In this document: piece after piece, positions 39,959 through 51,960 of the stretch | Position numbering within the stretch: position 1 is the stretch's first letter | How the letters are laid out: each line of letters begins with the position of its first letter | Origin: Ancylostoma caninum | Lineage: Eukaryota; Nematoda; Chromadorea; Rhabditida; Ancylostomatidae | Direction of reading: 5' to 3' | NCBI GenBank assembly: GCA_037903475.1 | Contig: JBAJFG010000090.1 | Span: 186,001-250,000 of the forward strand | Length of the DNA stretch: 64,000 bases | The notes under the pieces: model-generated | The model's database searches: none | Seen by the model: the letters and a program-made list of their open reading frames with translations, nothing else | What the model was told of the DNA's origin: nothing | Position numbers and translations under genes: made by a program

Positions 39959-40601
39959 AGACAGCACTCACGATAAAAAACGTCGTTGATTTTTTCATGA
40001 AATTCTACTCTGGCTACTCCTGTGCCCATAGACAGAGGGTTGTAGCATCCTACGTAAGAAAAGCAGCTGAGGTCCTGATTCAACTCGAGTGCTAGGAATG
40101 AATGCAATAAAGAATGATGTCAAGAACACAGCAGTCAAACATCCTAATGTTTTTACACTACCGGTTTTGGGGCTTGTACTAGACCGGAAATGTTGCTTTC
40201 CTTGGCGCTCCTGGGTCATGGACCCTTTCATCAGTAGTTCCCAAGGAATAGTGGAGGAAAGACTATCAAAAAAGGCTACGTTTGCGAGAAGTACTATTTT
40301 GTATTTTGCCAGTACATGTCCATTTGTGCGAGATCTATCGCCTGAGATGGGTGAGACCGCCGATCACCGCTATCCGAAAATACTGATCGATCCTGTTATC
40401 AGCTGAGAAACACAGCCACACAGGACCAGAGAGAATGGGGCGGGGTTGAGCATGGTGGGAGCATTTGTTCATGCGTACGAGTTTTATAACTCGAGCAACT
40501 GCACGATTCGGAAAGATTTCTCTTGCAGTCACACTCCAATTGATGGCACCTTTAGAATAAGTACAAATTCGAGAAAACGTTTTTCAGCGTGAGTGCTGTC
40601 A
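39959..40601. mobile_element. TTAA-flanked non-autonomous transposon, 643 bp
   Basis: Flanked by TTAA at 39955-39958 and 40602-40605. The left end is AGACAGCACTCACGATAAAA and the right end on minus is TGACAGCACTCACGCTGAAA; both run on to AACG, giving a ~24-bp terminal inverted repeat with a few mismatches. No coding frame is credible. It is a deletion derivative or cousin of the element at 32239-33524. Confidence 0.75.
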
Positions 40602-40605
40602 TTAA

Positions 40606-42706
40606 ATCGAGCGGGCCCAGAGTTCCAAAGTTATCAAAATACCACTTGAATGTCACTCTGAAAATTTGTTGAAAGATGTCTTAGAGAAAATTCCAGGTTT
40701 TCCTAGAACAAACTTTATGTTTAGTGTTCTATGTTTTAGAAATGTTTCTCTTGTTAGTCCCAACTTTTAATCCTCAGTGAGTGTGTTATATTGTAATTCT
40801 GCCCATTATTAGCTTGTTTATGCATTCATAACTTGGAGAGATTTTTTTATTCTGCACGGTTCTCCCATGTAATAAATCCAACCCAATTACGAATCGGCGC
40901 CTGAATTGTCTGCCAAAGTTAAATCTATTCGATTGTTATCCGATGCAGGAAATATTATTCACTCAGAGATTACACAGCTGCGACGCTGTAGGTTCGTGCA
41001 TTTTCAGTAATAATTTTTTTTCATCAGTTTCTTTACCATACGATATGAGCGTGGGTTCGTTAACATTTCGGAGACCACGGAGAATTCTCGATTTAAGAAT
41101 TCTCGACTACGGTTAAAAACGTGTTTTGGGTCGGGAATCCAAACCAATTTTGCTAGGGAGTATTAGTAACTTCTGCTTATGGGAAAGAGGTGCAAGTTAT
41201 GTGCTTGTAAAGTACATGCAGCTTTTGGCTAAGCCGTCATGAGTCCAGGCTTAATTATGTGCGCAACTGTCACGGAGGCCCGAAAGAGCATTATGGGGAA
41301 TTTGGGCTGATCCTCCGTTATTTTGGCTCATCTGCAAACTCTCATAATCATCTTCGATGATGGAATTCACAATGACGTTCTGATTTTGTTCGCTTTGAAA
41401 TAATCTGAGAATCACGTGGATAACTCGTGACATCGCCTGAATGCACTACTTAAGAAGTGCATTGGGCTCGAACTCTCGCAACAAAATATCGCCAGGACAG
41501 CTAATTTTTCCACAAGGACATCCTGTTAGCGTCAGCAGGTTTGTTTTGATGTCTCCAATGCGACAAATTTTTTAAACTCTCCTCACAATCAGGTAAATAT
41601 CAGAGAAAATGTAGATGTTGAAACTCGTGAGAAGTCTTTCGACCAAGGTTAGTTAATGTGGAACTATCTTAGCTTTAAATAAACTGGTAACTGAGTGGAG
41701 GCTGTAACTAGATGTGGAACTCGTCCATCATCCTACATGATTTCCGCAAACGTATGAAGCGGCAAGTTGACCTCTTTGCACCTCTTTAACGAACAACCAA
41801 TCGCGCAGTCTTCCGGCCAATCACAGCGCTGCTATAACAAAGCCCTTAATTACAGTCGTCCAGAAGGGCCGTCTCCCAGTCGCTCTATTTCGAACATTGC
41901 CTAGCAAGTTACAGCAAACAAATTCTACCCGATTCTTTCAGCTGTATTTGTACAATGTAGATTACTGTTCATGAACTCTCCCTCTCTCTATTTCCTCTCC
42001 AATGTCGGCGAATTATCATTTCACAGTGCGCAAGATTTGCAAATTCACTAGTTTGATGTGGGGATATACAGTGACTCCATACCCCAAATTTAGCTGCCGC
42101 CAAGATAGCATTCTAATAAAGTTGAGGTAGACGTTTAGAGAGAATTGTTTTCCACTACACTCTATGTTATTATTTATTTATTCAATGCAGTAGAAGTGCG
42201 CTAACAAACAAAACGTTCATAATAAGGCACTAGTTAGTAACATGGTAGAGGAACTTCCGGGTGAGTTGAGATAAGTAGACAATGATGCATATACGCACCA
42301 TTAATGCGAGTGCAGTGGTCAAGCCTGTAAACTTAGATCACCAGCATCTAATTTTTTCGCGAGGAAAAAAAAAAGCATTTACTCCGCCTTCATGACTTCC
42401 AACGGTGTGAAGGTAAATGGCGCTAGGGATAACGGCACTTTCCACAAGCGAATGGCATGCGTAGAAAATCCTACACTGAGTTTTCGGATGTTATGTATTC
42501 CCTACCCCTAGCAATCCAGTACAGGACCTACCTCTCGACGGATGTATGTACTACATGATTAAGAACTACTACTTCTCGAAACAGTACGTCTTGGGTGAAA
42601 AGCGTGTGTACTTGCTGGTTACTACTTTAGCAGGCTTAACATTATATTATTATTACATTCTATACTATTGTATTATTATGTGTTATTATATATGTTATAT
42701 ACTCTA
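40606..42706. other. Gene-free stretch, AT-rich at its right end
   Basis: No gene or complete transposon was recognised. The last ~90 bases (42620-42706) are TAT/TTA-rich simple sequence, the kind of target into which the neighbouring Helitron-type end is inserted. Confidence 0.45.
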
Positions 42707-42729
42707 CTAGCGCCCCTTCGGGACGCTAG
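42707..42729 (-). mobile_element. Helitron-type 3' terminal hairpin ending CTAG|T
   Basis: A 23-nt palindrome with one mismatched pair. On minus it reads GCGTCCCGAAGGGGCGCTAG followed by host T in AT-rich DNA. A GC-rich hairpin followed at once by CTAG and T is the hallmark of a canonical Helitron 3' end. If correct, the element body extends to higher coordinates and includes the 60-bp minisatellite. Its 5' TC end was not located and no Rep/helicase was seen. Confidence 0.45.
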
Positions 42730-42959
42730 AAAGTGGGGTGGGGCAGCCACTTGGGACATGTGCAAAAGCTTCGCACTTGCCAAATCTCTAGAAAATTGAC
42801 AAAGTAGAACCAATCTCTAAATGGGCCCAAACATGAAGTCCTTCTTATGCGTTGAGTATGGGTATGACAAGTCCGTTTTTCATCGTATGGCATATTCGTG
42901 CGTATTCACTACCTCACTACCGCGCGAACGCAGACGCGTTCTCCTTCGGAGGAACTGTA

Positions 42960-43725
42960 TCCTGCCGTTCCCCACAGTATTGGACCAAAGTGAAATCGTA
43001 TCCGAGTGTTTTCCACACTGCTGGGCCGCAGCGGGCTTTTTTCCATCGGTGGAACCATCTTCTGGGGTCATCTTCACTGTTAGGCCACAATGAACCCGTT
43101 CACCGTCGGCTGAACCGTATCGTGGCATTCTCCACTTCACTGAGTCACAGCGGACCAATCCTATATTGGCGGATACGTATCCCGGCGTTATCCACACCAC
43201 TGGGCCACTTCGGGACCTTCCTCCAACGGTAGACCCGTGTCCTAATGCACCTCACACCACTGGGCCACGCGAACCCAATCTTCATCGGTGGACCCGTATC
43301 CTGGCGTTCATCACACCACTTGGCTACGGTGGGCCCTTTCTCCATCGGTGGACCCGCTTCCTCGCATTCTCCACACCACTGGGCCACGGCGGGCCCTTTC
43401 TTCATCGTTGGGCCCGTGCAATGGCGTTCCCCACTCCATTGGCCACGGTGGACTCTTTCTCCATCGATGGGCCCGTGCAATGGCGTTCCCCACACTATTG
43501 GCCACTGCGGTCCCTTTCTCCATCGATGGACCCATATCTTGGCGTCCCCCACACCATTGGGCCACGGCGGGCCCTTTCTTCATCGATGGGCCCGTGAAAT
43601 GGCGTTTCCCACTCCATTGGCCACGGTGGGCCCTTTCTCCATCGATGGGCCCGTGCAATGGCGTTCCCCACACCATTGGCCACTTCGGGACCTTTCTCCA
43701 TCGGTGGACCCGTATCCCTGCATTG
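42960..43725. repeat. 60-bp minisatellite, about 12 copies, degenerate at the left edge
   Basis: The consensus unit contains CCACACCATTGGGCCACGG, CGGGCCCTTTCTCCATCG and TGGGCCCGTGCAATGGCGT. Copies from about 43195 to 43725 are close to each other; those from 42960 to 43195 are diverged. Because 60 is a multiple of three, several frames on both strands stay open for 115-168 codons; these are by-products of the repeat. GGGCCC and CCATCGATGG palindromes occur in most units. Confidence 0.93.
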
Positions 43726-44489
43726 TTGATTGGCATGCCTTAATATATTGAGGCTTTTACTCTGTGTTAGTGCAAAAGCTTTCTCGCGAGCGGATGTCGT
43801 GACTGCACAACCGCCGCGAGAATTGAACAGGGGATGCGGCAATAACATCCACTACCAGATGAGGCGACCGCGTAGGTCCAGCCTTCTCTAAGTCTCCGGG
43901 ACGTTGCAGCTCTCATAAGACCCGTCCATTGCCTCTCTAGAGGTGCCTGCAGCGTCGCAACAGTGGAAGGGTGGTTTTCCATTGTGCAGCCTGAAAGCTT
44001 GTAAACACTCCCTCACTTCTATGATGCGAGACCGCCAGCGAAGGTGCTGAAATCACTCCCTCGTGCATGCGGGAGAGCCAGCAGTGACGTAATTGCGAGT
44101 CCCGAAACGAACGTGCCTGAGTCCTTAAAAATCGGCCATTTCGCCCCACAGTCTGCGCCTCAACATTACGGTGTCTATGAGTGACGCCGCGTATCTCTAG
44201 CCGCTCTAGCCCCCTTACGGCGATCTGAGTTGTGAATCCATAGCGTTGTAAATAGGAAGCAAGAAGTCCAATACATCGTAGACTATGTCGATTCTCAAGC
44301 CTAATGAGGTTCGGCAAGATTATGCATGTTTGGAAGTCCTTAACTCTAGTGAGGCAGGGAAATATAAGCCACAGCAACTGCGTCACCTCCATAATAGCTA
44401 TCTAACATCTGAATTGTGTTTGCCAGAGCTGAGTCCTTCTACAGAATTTTATTCGAGAGCATCCTCGCATCCCCACACTTTGAAGCCAT

Positions 44490-44660
44490 AGCGGGCCTCT
44501 CATCCATCGGTGGACCCATATTCTGGAGTTCCTTTAACTTTTGGGCCACAGCGGAACTCTCCTCCGTCCGCGAATCCGTATCCTGGCATCTCCCGCACTT
44601 TTAAGCCACAGTAAACCCCTTTCCATTCGCATAACCGTACCCTGGCACTATTGGCCCTTC
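44490..44660. repeat. Outlying diverged copies of the 60-bp minisatellite unit
   Basis: About three degraded units with AAGCCATAGCGGGCCTCTC, TTGGGCCACAGCGGAACTC and AAGCCACAGTAAACCCC in the position of GGGCCACGGCGGGCCCTTTC. They are separated from the main array by about 760 bp of unrelated sequence, so the array was once longer or has been interrupted. Confidence 0.7.
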
Positions 44661-47375
44661 GTACATCTGTCGCCCATAACTTTTGTAAATCTCAAGAGCA
44701 ATGGGAAGAAGTGGTTATCCAGAAATCTTGAATAATTACATACTTGGTCAGAGGAAATGTCACAATGACCTATGATGTCGCATTTTTTCTATGCATGTAA
44801 GTGTACAAACTGGAACTGATTCCGTGGCTGCAGAATCGCTCAGGGACTTTTGGACGGATGCTAGGACAAGAATGTGCCAGTTGTGAGAAGGTGCGACGGA
44901 CACCACAGGAGCACTACGCCTAGGAACCTCTCATGCCGTTCAGAAATCTCATCGCCGTCAGCGGAGGAACAGCACGCCTATATCGCTCAATTCTTTGTGT
45001 CACCCTACAATATGCCTGCGGAGTGGTTATCCTGCTCCGTATATTCTTGTAAACATTATCTCATCCAGAGGCTGTGAGACTGCTAGACGCGGGTCCCGCA
45101 GCGAATTGGTCATGAGAGATTTCTTGACTCCACTGGAAGTGTGTGAGGCGGTTATGAAATCGCAGGTCCCGCGAGGATCTAGCCCAGGGCGCTGTCTGCG
45201 CACTCTCGTTTCGCCGTTATCCATTAATCGGTTCTCGTCGCAAACCTGCGCATCCACTCTTCATCATTGTCTATGCGCTTTTTCATATGATGAAAGGTTA
45301 GAGAAACAGACGGACCCTCACCGTCTGCAAAATGAGAATCAATACGCTATCATTCTTTATATAAGTAAGAGATATATACTATATGTAGCAAGGAAATAAT
45401 AATAAGAAAAAAAATTTATAGGTTCATTCGACAATAACACGGCTAGATTGCGGAAATGGAACTCATTTTGTGCAGCAATTTTATTTTTGTGAGATTAAAG
45501 TGGTGGTACATATTTTATCCTTCATTTCAGTAAAGTCACTATAGGATTAGTCGAGGAATTACGAAGGTTTTGCAAACATCAGCGAATTGTAAATGGTGAA
45601 GTTTTTGTTCTTTAGAGTGTTTATGTCTAAAGAAAGTAATGGTGAAGTTTTTGTTCAGCTGACTGAATAACCGACCCTCTCCTCACAATGTTTGGGCGAA
45701 AACGTTTTCCTAAAATTTCACTTTGCTGGCCCTACAGAAGGAATTTCATAGGTAGAGTTATTCTCATACTAGCTCCAATCTTTAATATTTGGGAATAAGT
45801 GCTCGGAAAAGAATAATTAAAACTAGGAATTGGAAACAAGCTGATACTAAAATTTTACTCCATCCCCCTTCCCCTCCCCTCCCCACTCTGCATCCGCGTA
45901 TGTCGAATGGTTCGAAGGTTGCTCCGATGGTTTGCTGATTTTATAGATGGTTCTAAGTCAATCCATGTTTTCATATTTGGTGAGGTACCACTATCCGCTG
46001 TACAAATGACCGTTTTACCCAAAGAAACCCAATGGATCCTGGGCTGGTATCGAACATTTAATCATCAGCGTTGGGAACCAGTGAACCATAGCGGTTAGTT
46101 TTTCTTTGCTGCGAGCGTAGCATTCCATCCACCCGTCCAGTCGGGGAGGGGGGGGGGGGGTGAGGAGTAGGGTGGAGCCTCCATGAGCGTGAACGAGTTG
46201 TCTTAACCGTCCCTTCATAACCCTCCACCTCCATCCGCCACCACCCAAAATCCATAGTTATCTACGAGATCTGGCCGACTGTAGCGAGATCACGTGGATG
46301 TAACCAGAACTGAGTTTAAGGAAGTAGGCTAAATTTTAGCAAAAATTTCAGGTGCATTCACACACATATCCCTAGCGTGTTGCGAGGTCCAGACTTCTTG
46401 ACGTGACTAAGGGTATCATGTGTTTTCAGGAATCCCAGCCTGGGATTTACGGCAAGTTATTACTAAAATAGCCGATAAAATTGTCAATATTCGAAGGGCT
46501 TCACGCTCCACCAAAGAACGTGCACTCTTATGAATTTTTCCACATCTCCGAGATGGAGCTTTGTTTGCCGTCGACTCGAGGGCCCTCACAAAAAAATGCC
46601 CTACGCTCGGGCAGCTGGGATTGTTCACATTCTGGAGCTCTTGTTAAACATTCGCAAAATCACCCGCCAGATGCTGTTGTTTCAACGTCATGTTCAGAAA
46701 ATCACATGTCTGCCAATCGCTGGAATTTTTGTCGCCACTTGACGAACTTGCTGGCGTTTCCAGGATTAATAGGTGAAGTCATTCTGGTGCTCCGTCCGTT
46801 GTGTGACGACTACCTCGCGCCAGAGCTCTGCTTTTAACTCGGGCTAAGGCCGCGCATACTTGAGTAGCGTCATCCACGGCTCCTCGCACTGTTCTCATTG
46901 TTGATTCATTAGAAAAAGAACAATAGATGAAATTGTAGAGGAGCTTTTAGGTCTGATGCAAATAAACACTTTCCAAACGCAAGTATAAATTGAATACGCA
47001 AGTAGCCGGCAGGAATGCCATGCCGAGCCTTGGCATTCATCCCGATTTTCCACTCCATTGCCCTTCATCAGACAAATGCCCACTTTTCCTATGAATAATA
47101 GTTTTTCTCTTGCTTTCTAACCTTTCATTGCGTCAACTTGTGAGTTTTTCCTAGTAAATTTGATAAGTATCTAGGGTGGGGAGTCAATTAAGAGTGCTGC
47201 GGTAAAAAAAAATCTATAGATTGAAATACATGGGTCGGGCAGGAAATGGAGTATCTAATAAGGTGGGAAAATTTGCACTGTTCCAGAAATCTGCGCCTAA
47301 AACTTATCTGTGGAAATATATGATGAATTTCATTTAGGAAAAAAAGAAAAAAAACAGCAAATATAAAGTACGTAC

Positions 47376-47605
47376 CAGTGGCGGACGCTCGAGAATGGCT
47401 CGCCAAACTTTTGAAATTACTTTACAATGCAAATAAAAATCTTGCATTGGTTTATCTTTAATTGTTTTTTATTATTATTTTTAATATAATTTCTTTAATT
47501 ATTTCATCATTTTATTTTTATTTTCCGTCTCTGTCCCCAAAACGGTGGAGACCCCACTTTTTTCCCAACCCCCCCCCTCTCGCCCACTTTCTGCGTCCGC
47601 CACTG
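47376..47605. mobile_element. hAT-type MITE, complete, with 13-bp TIRs
   Basis: 230 bp with perfect terminal inverted repeats CAGTGGCGGACGC and GCGTCCGCCACTG. The flanking octamers GTACGTAC (47368-47375) and GCACATAC (47606-47613) agree at six of eight positions, consistent with an aged 8-bp hAT duplication. The interior is T-rich with the conserved GGAGACCCCACTTTTTT block. It is the best-preserved of three family members in the window. Confidence 0.85.
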
Positions 47606-50600
47606 GCACATACGTATAGAAATGCAGGAAAAAGGATGCAATTCGTAGCTACAACCTCATGCCGGCTAAACAAATTTTCGCAACCTAGTCCATACCACGA
47701 CGAAATTTATAGCAGGTTGAAGAAAATTTCCAAAAAATAAACAGAACAAATTCTGAAACTGCCATGTTTTAGGTATTTTACGTTGTAATCACTAAAATCG
47801 GGATTCTACCTGGCGTACCACAGACTTAATTTTGTTACTGTGAATAAAACTTACATTCATGATATAGTATTCGTTGTATAGTACTCATTATTGCATAGTA
47901 TTGAAGTATTCACATATTTACTGCTCCGTCCAAGATATGTACATAGTTGGGTTTCGCCCTTCAACCCAATATTTAAAAAGCACTCGTAAATTGAATTTAT
48001 TTAAAGAAGTGGAATTTACCATTCAATAAAGAAAATAAGGAAATGAAATTAGCTTCTTCTCACACACCATTTCGGACAAATTCTGACTGAAATAATTGGA
48101 TATCTGAAGCTAATGTGTGGAACAACTCACTTTTCCAAAAAATTTTTCCTGTACTGTCAGAAATCCTCCTAGCGCATCATCTTTGAAGAGTGTGTCGAAT
48201 AGATAAAGAAATACGTGAACGAATGAGCGTAGCCTCATCTGTTTACAAACATGGAGTTCATGTGAGGGAGGGTGAAAGGGAATCTGCCTTTCCAGTTTTT
48301 TTTACAAATTGCAACTTTTGTTCCTCCGTTTAACTTCTTTCATTTTCCAGAATTTGAAACTTCCTGCATGATCAAGGCTTTCATTCGTTTGGGAACCTCG
48401 ATAAGCATGTGATTATTTGCAAGTCTTCCGCTAAATATATCCCCCCCCCCCAACTAGAATGAGAAATGCTCTTTTTTGAGGCCATTCACATCAACTCCTT
48501 GGCAACGAACTGTATATAGAAGTACGCCAATCGTAGGCAGGAATACGTCGACATTTAGTTAACAATGTAGTGGGAACAATAGGTTGAAAACGTTTACTAT
48601 TTCTATAAGAAATAAACCCACAATACGTAACGAACGCGCCTTCGTCACGAGCTACGTAAATGTCCATAGTGGAAGTCAGGAGGTTGCTTGGATCACTGGA
48701 GGTTCTAAAGTACTACTGGCGAGTTCATGGGAATCCTGAGCCCGGATACATAATCGTGATTACCCGTAGTAAATGTTTTGGAGTAGTCGTGTTTCTCCTT
48801 TACCTGGTACTCTTCGACATGTTTCCCCATACTGACGTTGTCTGAACCCAGCTACCACCCATGGGTAATCATATCCATGCGATATTATCCATTATCAATC
48901 TGTTTAAGTGGTGAAGCCGGGCTATGTTGGTCCATTAAGAACTCTTTCTGGCTCGAAAAAAAATATTCGTTTATTTATTTATTTACATCTATTTATTCAC
49001 GATTTGCTCACTCCTCCTGTGCAGATGCAATATCAAAGAGTAATGAAAAAAGCCAGCAAATAAAGTAGATGAATAGATGATAAATAATAGAGCGATAAAT
49101 AACATGAATAATAGTAAATAATAAAAAAGCAAAAAGATTTACTGCTCTAAACACCTCAATTTTCACTGAAACCAACCAAAACGACCCAGCTGTATACAAG
49201 GGACTTCAGCGGTCGAGCACACCACCCCCCGCCCCCCCCCCCCATCCCCTTCACACGTTTGGACAGGTTTGCTAGGAAAGGAAGCAGGAAGCTGGGACTA
49301 AGTTGAGAGCAGTGATACCGATTGAATGTGTAGATACGCAGACAATCAGAGTAGTGCGCTGCTGGTGGTGTAGCGTGTGCAAGCAGAGCAGACCTCGACT
49401 AATGGGCTCTGTAACCTGTGCTCAGTGAGAACACCACGAATGCTGTTTATATGTTTATTTACTTATTTTTCCGCTTATTTATCTATCTGTTGTTCATTCT
49501 TTTATTTTTTTAAAATCATTCTATACCATAACGAGATTTGTCATTTAATATCGCTCTGGAGCCATGGAACAAGGATGTCGGAAGGACGAAAAAATGCAGA
49601 AACATCGGAAGGCGAGTATGTACAGAAACATCGGAAGGCGAGTATGTAATCGAGCATATTTGTATTTGAACTGTGTATTTGTACTGATAACATGAGATGT
49701 CTTATGTAAATAATAAGTAAAAATAAATAAAAGAACACTTAGCACCCAGGCAGACTAGAGTTGCGTAACATTAAAATCCGCCCTGGCAGACTGATTGGGG
49801 AAGATGTGTCTAACGTTGCCGTAGATTTAAAAAACAAATTTGCAGGGAAAATTATTAAGATTCAAATGTATTCTACGACCTAGCAGAAACGCTCCCGCAA
49901 TATATTTTTTTCCTGGCTGAATAAATTTCGGAAGCCGAATCAGCTGCTGATGACGCGGCAGAAGCCCACGCTTGTGTGCACGCACATCGCGGGCGTTCCA
50001 ACCCACGCAGACGTTCTAGATATTCCAAGAAACGACTGCTTCAAGACATAAATTCATGGCGCTACGTCCCTCCTTTTTAGTTTCTGAGTAGAGCGCCTTT
50101 ACGTCATTTGATATTCAATTTAGCGTTAAAGGAGATCTTTAGGTAATCCAATTATCCACTGCTTTGTCACTTCCACTTTTTTCACATTTTCTGGCCCAAA
50201 AAAGCTGGCTGCTCATTAGAGCGAGCTCTATAGTGCAGTCGTTCTTTTGACCGCGCTCTGTGGACTTTGCCAAATGTCTTAGTATGCACAACTTCCTTTT
50301 TTGAGGACACAAAAACATTCGAATGCCTGGATGTTTGAACATCTACTATTAATCCGATGCCCTTTCACGACTCTCATTCATTAAAGTGACTTCCGCCCTC
50401 CTCCCCCTCAGCACTGTGACATGCAAGGAATCGCGGAGGCAGCTGCTCTTGCATGCGGCCCGAATTAATATTCGCACACTTTAGTGGTTCAAAAAATGCC
50501 CTTGATTTCAATCGAGAAATTAAGTGCACAGTGGTGCGTGACTTAGCAACGGTTGCACTTTTCTGCAGATGACCAAGGCGGACACGGAGCTCCGGATGTG

Positions 50601-51209
50601 CTCGCTTCGAGCCTGAAAAAGCCCAATTTGCGAGTCGTGCCAAGTGCACTCGATTGCTGCCACCAACGACTTTTGCGCCGGCGTCGACTGCGTCTCTATC
50701 TGTCGTCGAAAGCAGTACTCTGCTGATAAATTCTCTGTTTAATGGCATTAATGGTGTTATCTACCGATTCTTTGGTCGCGGCTGCAACCGCGGAATGACC
50801 GTGCAAATAACCAGGCTGCGGTTTTTGGGGGAGAACAGTGTTTACAAAAGCAAACGTTAGGCTTCAAGTTCTGCAGCAGCGCGGTTACATGCGTTCTCGT
50901 ACGAATTATGGGTTCTCAAATCTGCTTTCTGTACGTTGTTGAACTGATCAGTCTATAGGGATTATTTAAGTCCCAGCTTCTTTGAATCGTAGAGTAGCGA
51001 ACATCCTTTATGTCAGAATAATCTTGAAAAAAAAGCAAACAAGATTTTCACTTTTTCCCCAGGTAACGTTTCGGTATCGTTGCCCTTGTCATTTTCCTGG
51101 AAGTAAAACCAATGAAACATGATTGGGAATCTAAAATGTCACTATCAGAGACCAGTAAATACTTGAAAATACATAAGCCCATTTCACTAGATATTTGGAC
51201 TCATCTGGT

Positions 51210-51960
51210 TGATTGATTGATTGGTTGATTGATTGCGTCATATTTACAACGCTGTGGATACAAATTCAGATAGAATACAAGTTCTAATTGAGTAGTTACC
51301 ATCACTAAGAAAATGTGTGGTGATCATATTGATCTATGCTACACATATCTTGGACCTAACAGCTCGTTTGAACGAAGCGCTGGAACATTTGGTGGGGATT
51401 CTCCCGCTTACTTTGATGTATGCAGTTCCTGCCGTGACAGTAAGGCTAGTTGTCTTTATTACACGTTTAGGCTTTGCAAACGCAATTTTAAGAGGGCCAC
51501 CCCTAGTTATTGAGGGCGTAATGTTGAAAAAATCAAGAGCATTAATGTTAGTTGTGGTGTCAAGCAGTTTATGTACCATGCAAATATCAAGCATTGTGCG
51601 TCTGGATTCTAGGGTTGCTAGGCCAAGACGAGCATTTCTGATGAAGTTTCCCTCATTCCAATGAACAATTTTCTTGTATAATTATTCTGAACTCCTTCAA
51701 GCATGAGAACATCTTGTTTACGGTAGGGGTTGAAGACCGTGGAACCTCATTCCAGTATGGGTCTTACATACATTTTATACGCTAGTAATAACAGATTCGT
51801 ACCCTTGGTTGACAGGGCTCTGAAAATTTGGAAGCTACGAGTCATTGCTTTTTGACGGCCTGACAATCTGATGAAAAATCCTTTCACATAGATTAAAGAT
51901 GAGAAAACTTGGTGAAATGGAGAGAGTTTCGAAGTTAGAAGGCACAATTATAATACTATG
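51210..51960 (-). pseudogene. Broken non-LTR reverse transcriptase (jockey/CR1-type C-terminus)
   Basis: On minus, 51947-51747 reads FRALSTKGTNLLL..YKMYVRPILE, then a stop where the family has an aromatic residue, then GSTVFNPYRKQDVLMLEGVQ. After a frameshift the frame 51594-51334 continues MLDICMVHKLLDTTTNINAL, PSITRGGPLKI and a terminal stop. This is the thumb and C-terminal region following the catalytic palm, as I recall it from nematode jockey/CR1-like elements. The element ends in a CAATCAATCAAC-type simple tail at about 51215-51240. The catalytic FADD part is absent, so this is a dead 5'-truncated copy. Confidence 0.8.

Larger units (their letters stand above)
43726..51209. other. Gene-free stretch with minisatellite outlier and hAT MITE
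   Basis: Diverged copies of the 60-bp unit reappear at about 44490-44660. A complete hAT-type MITE lies at 47376-47605. A 27-bp segment containing GAAACATCGGAAGGCGAGTA is duplicated in tandem near 49597-49648. Long G/C homopolymer runs occur at about 46145-46159, 48442 and 49226-49240. No conserved protein-coding signal was recognised. Confidence 0.45.

Noticed and set aside
43145..43751. Overlapping open frames of 117-168 codons on both strands
   Set aside because: They arise because the minisatellite period is 60 bp; no start context, splice sites or recognisable domain supports any of them.
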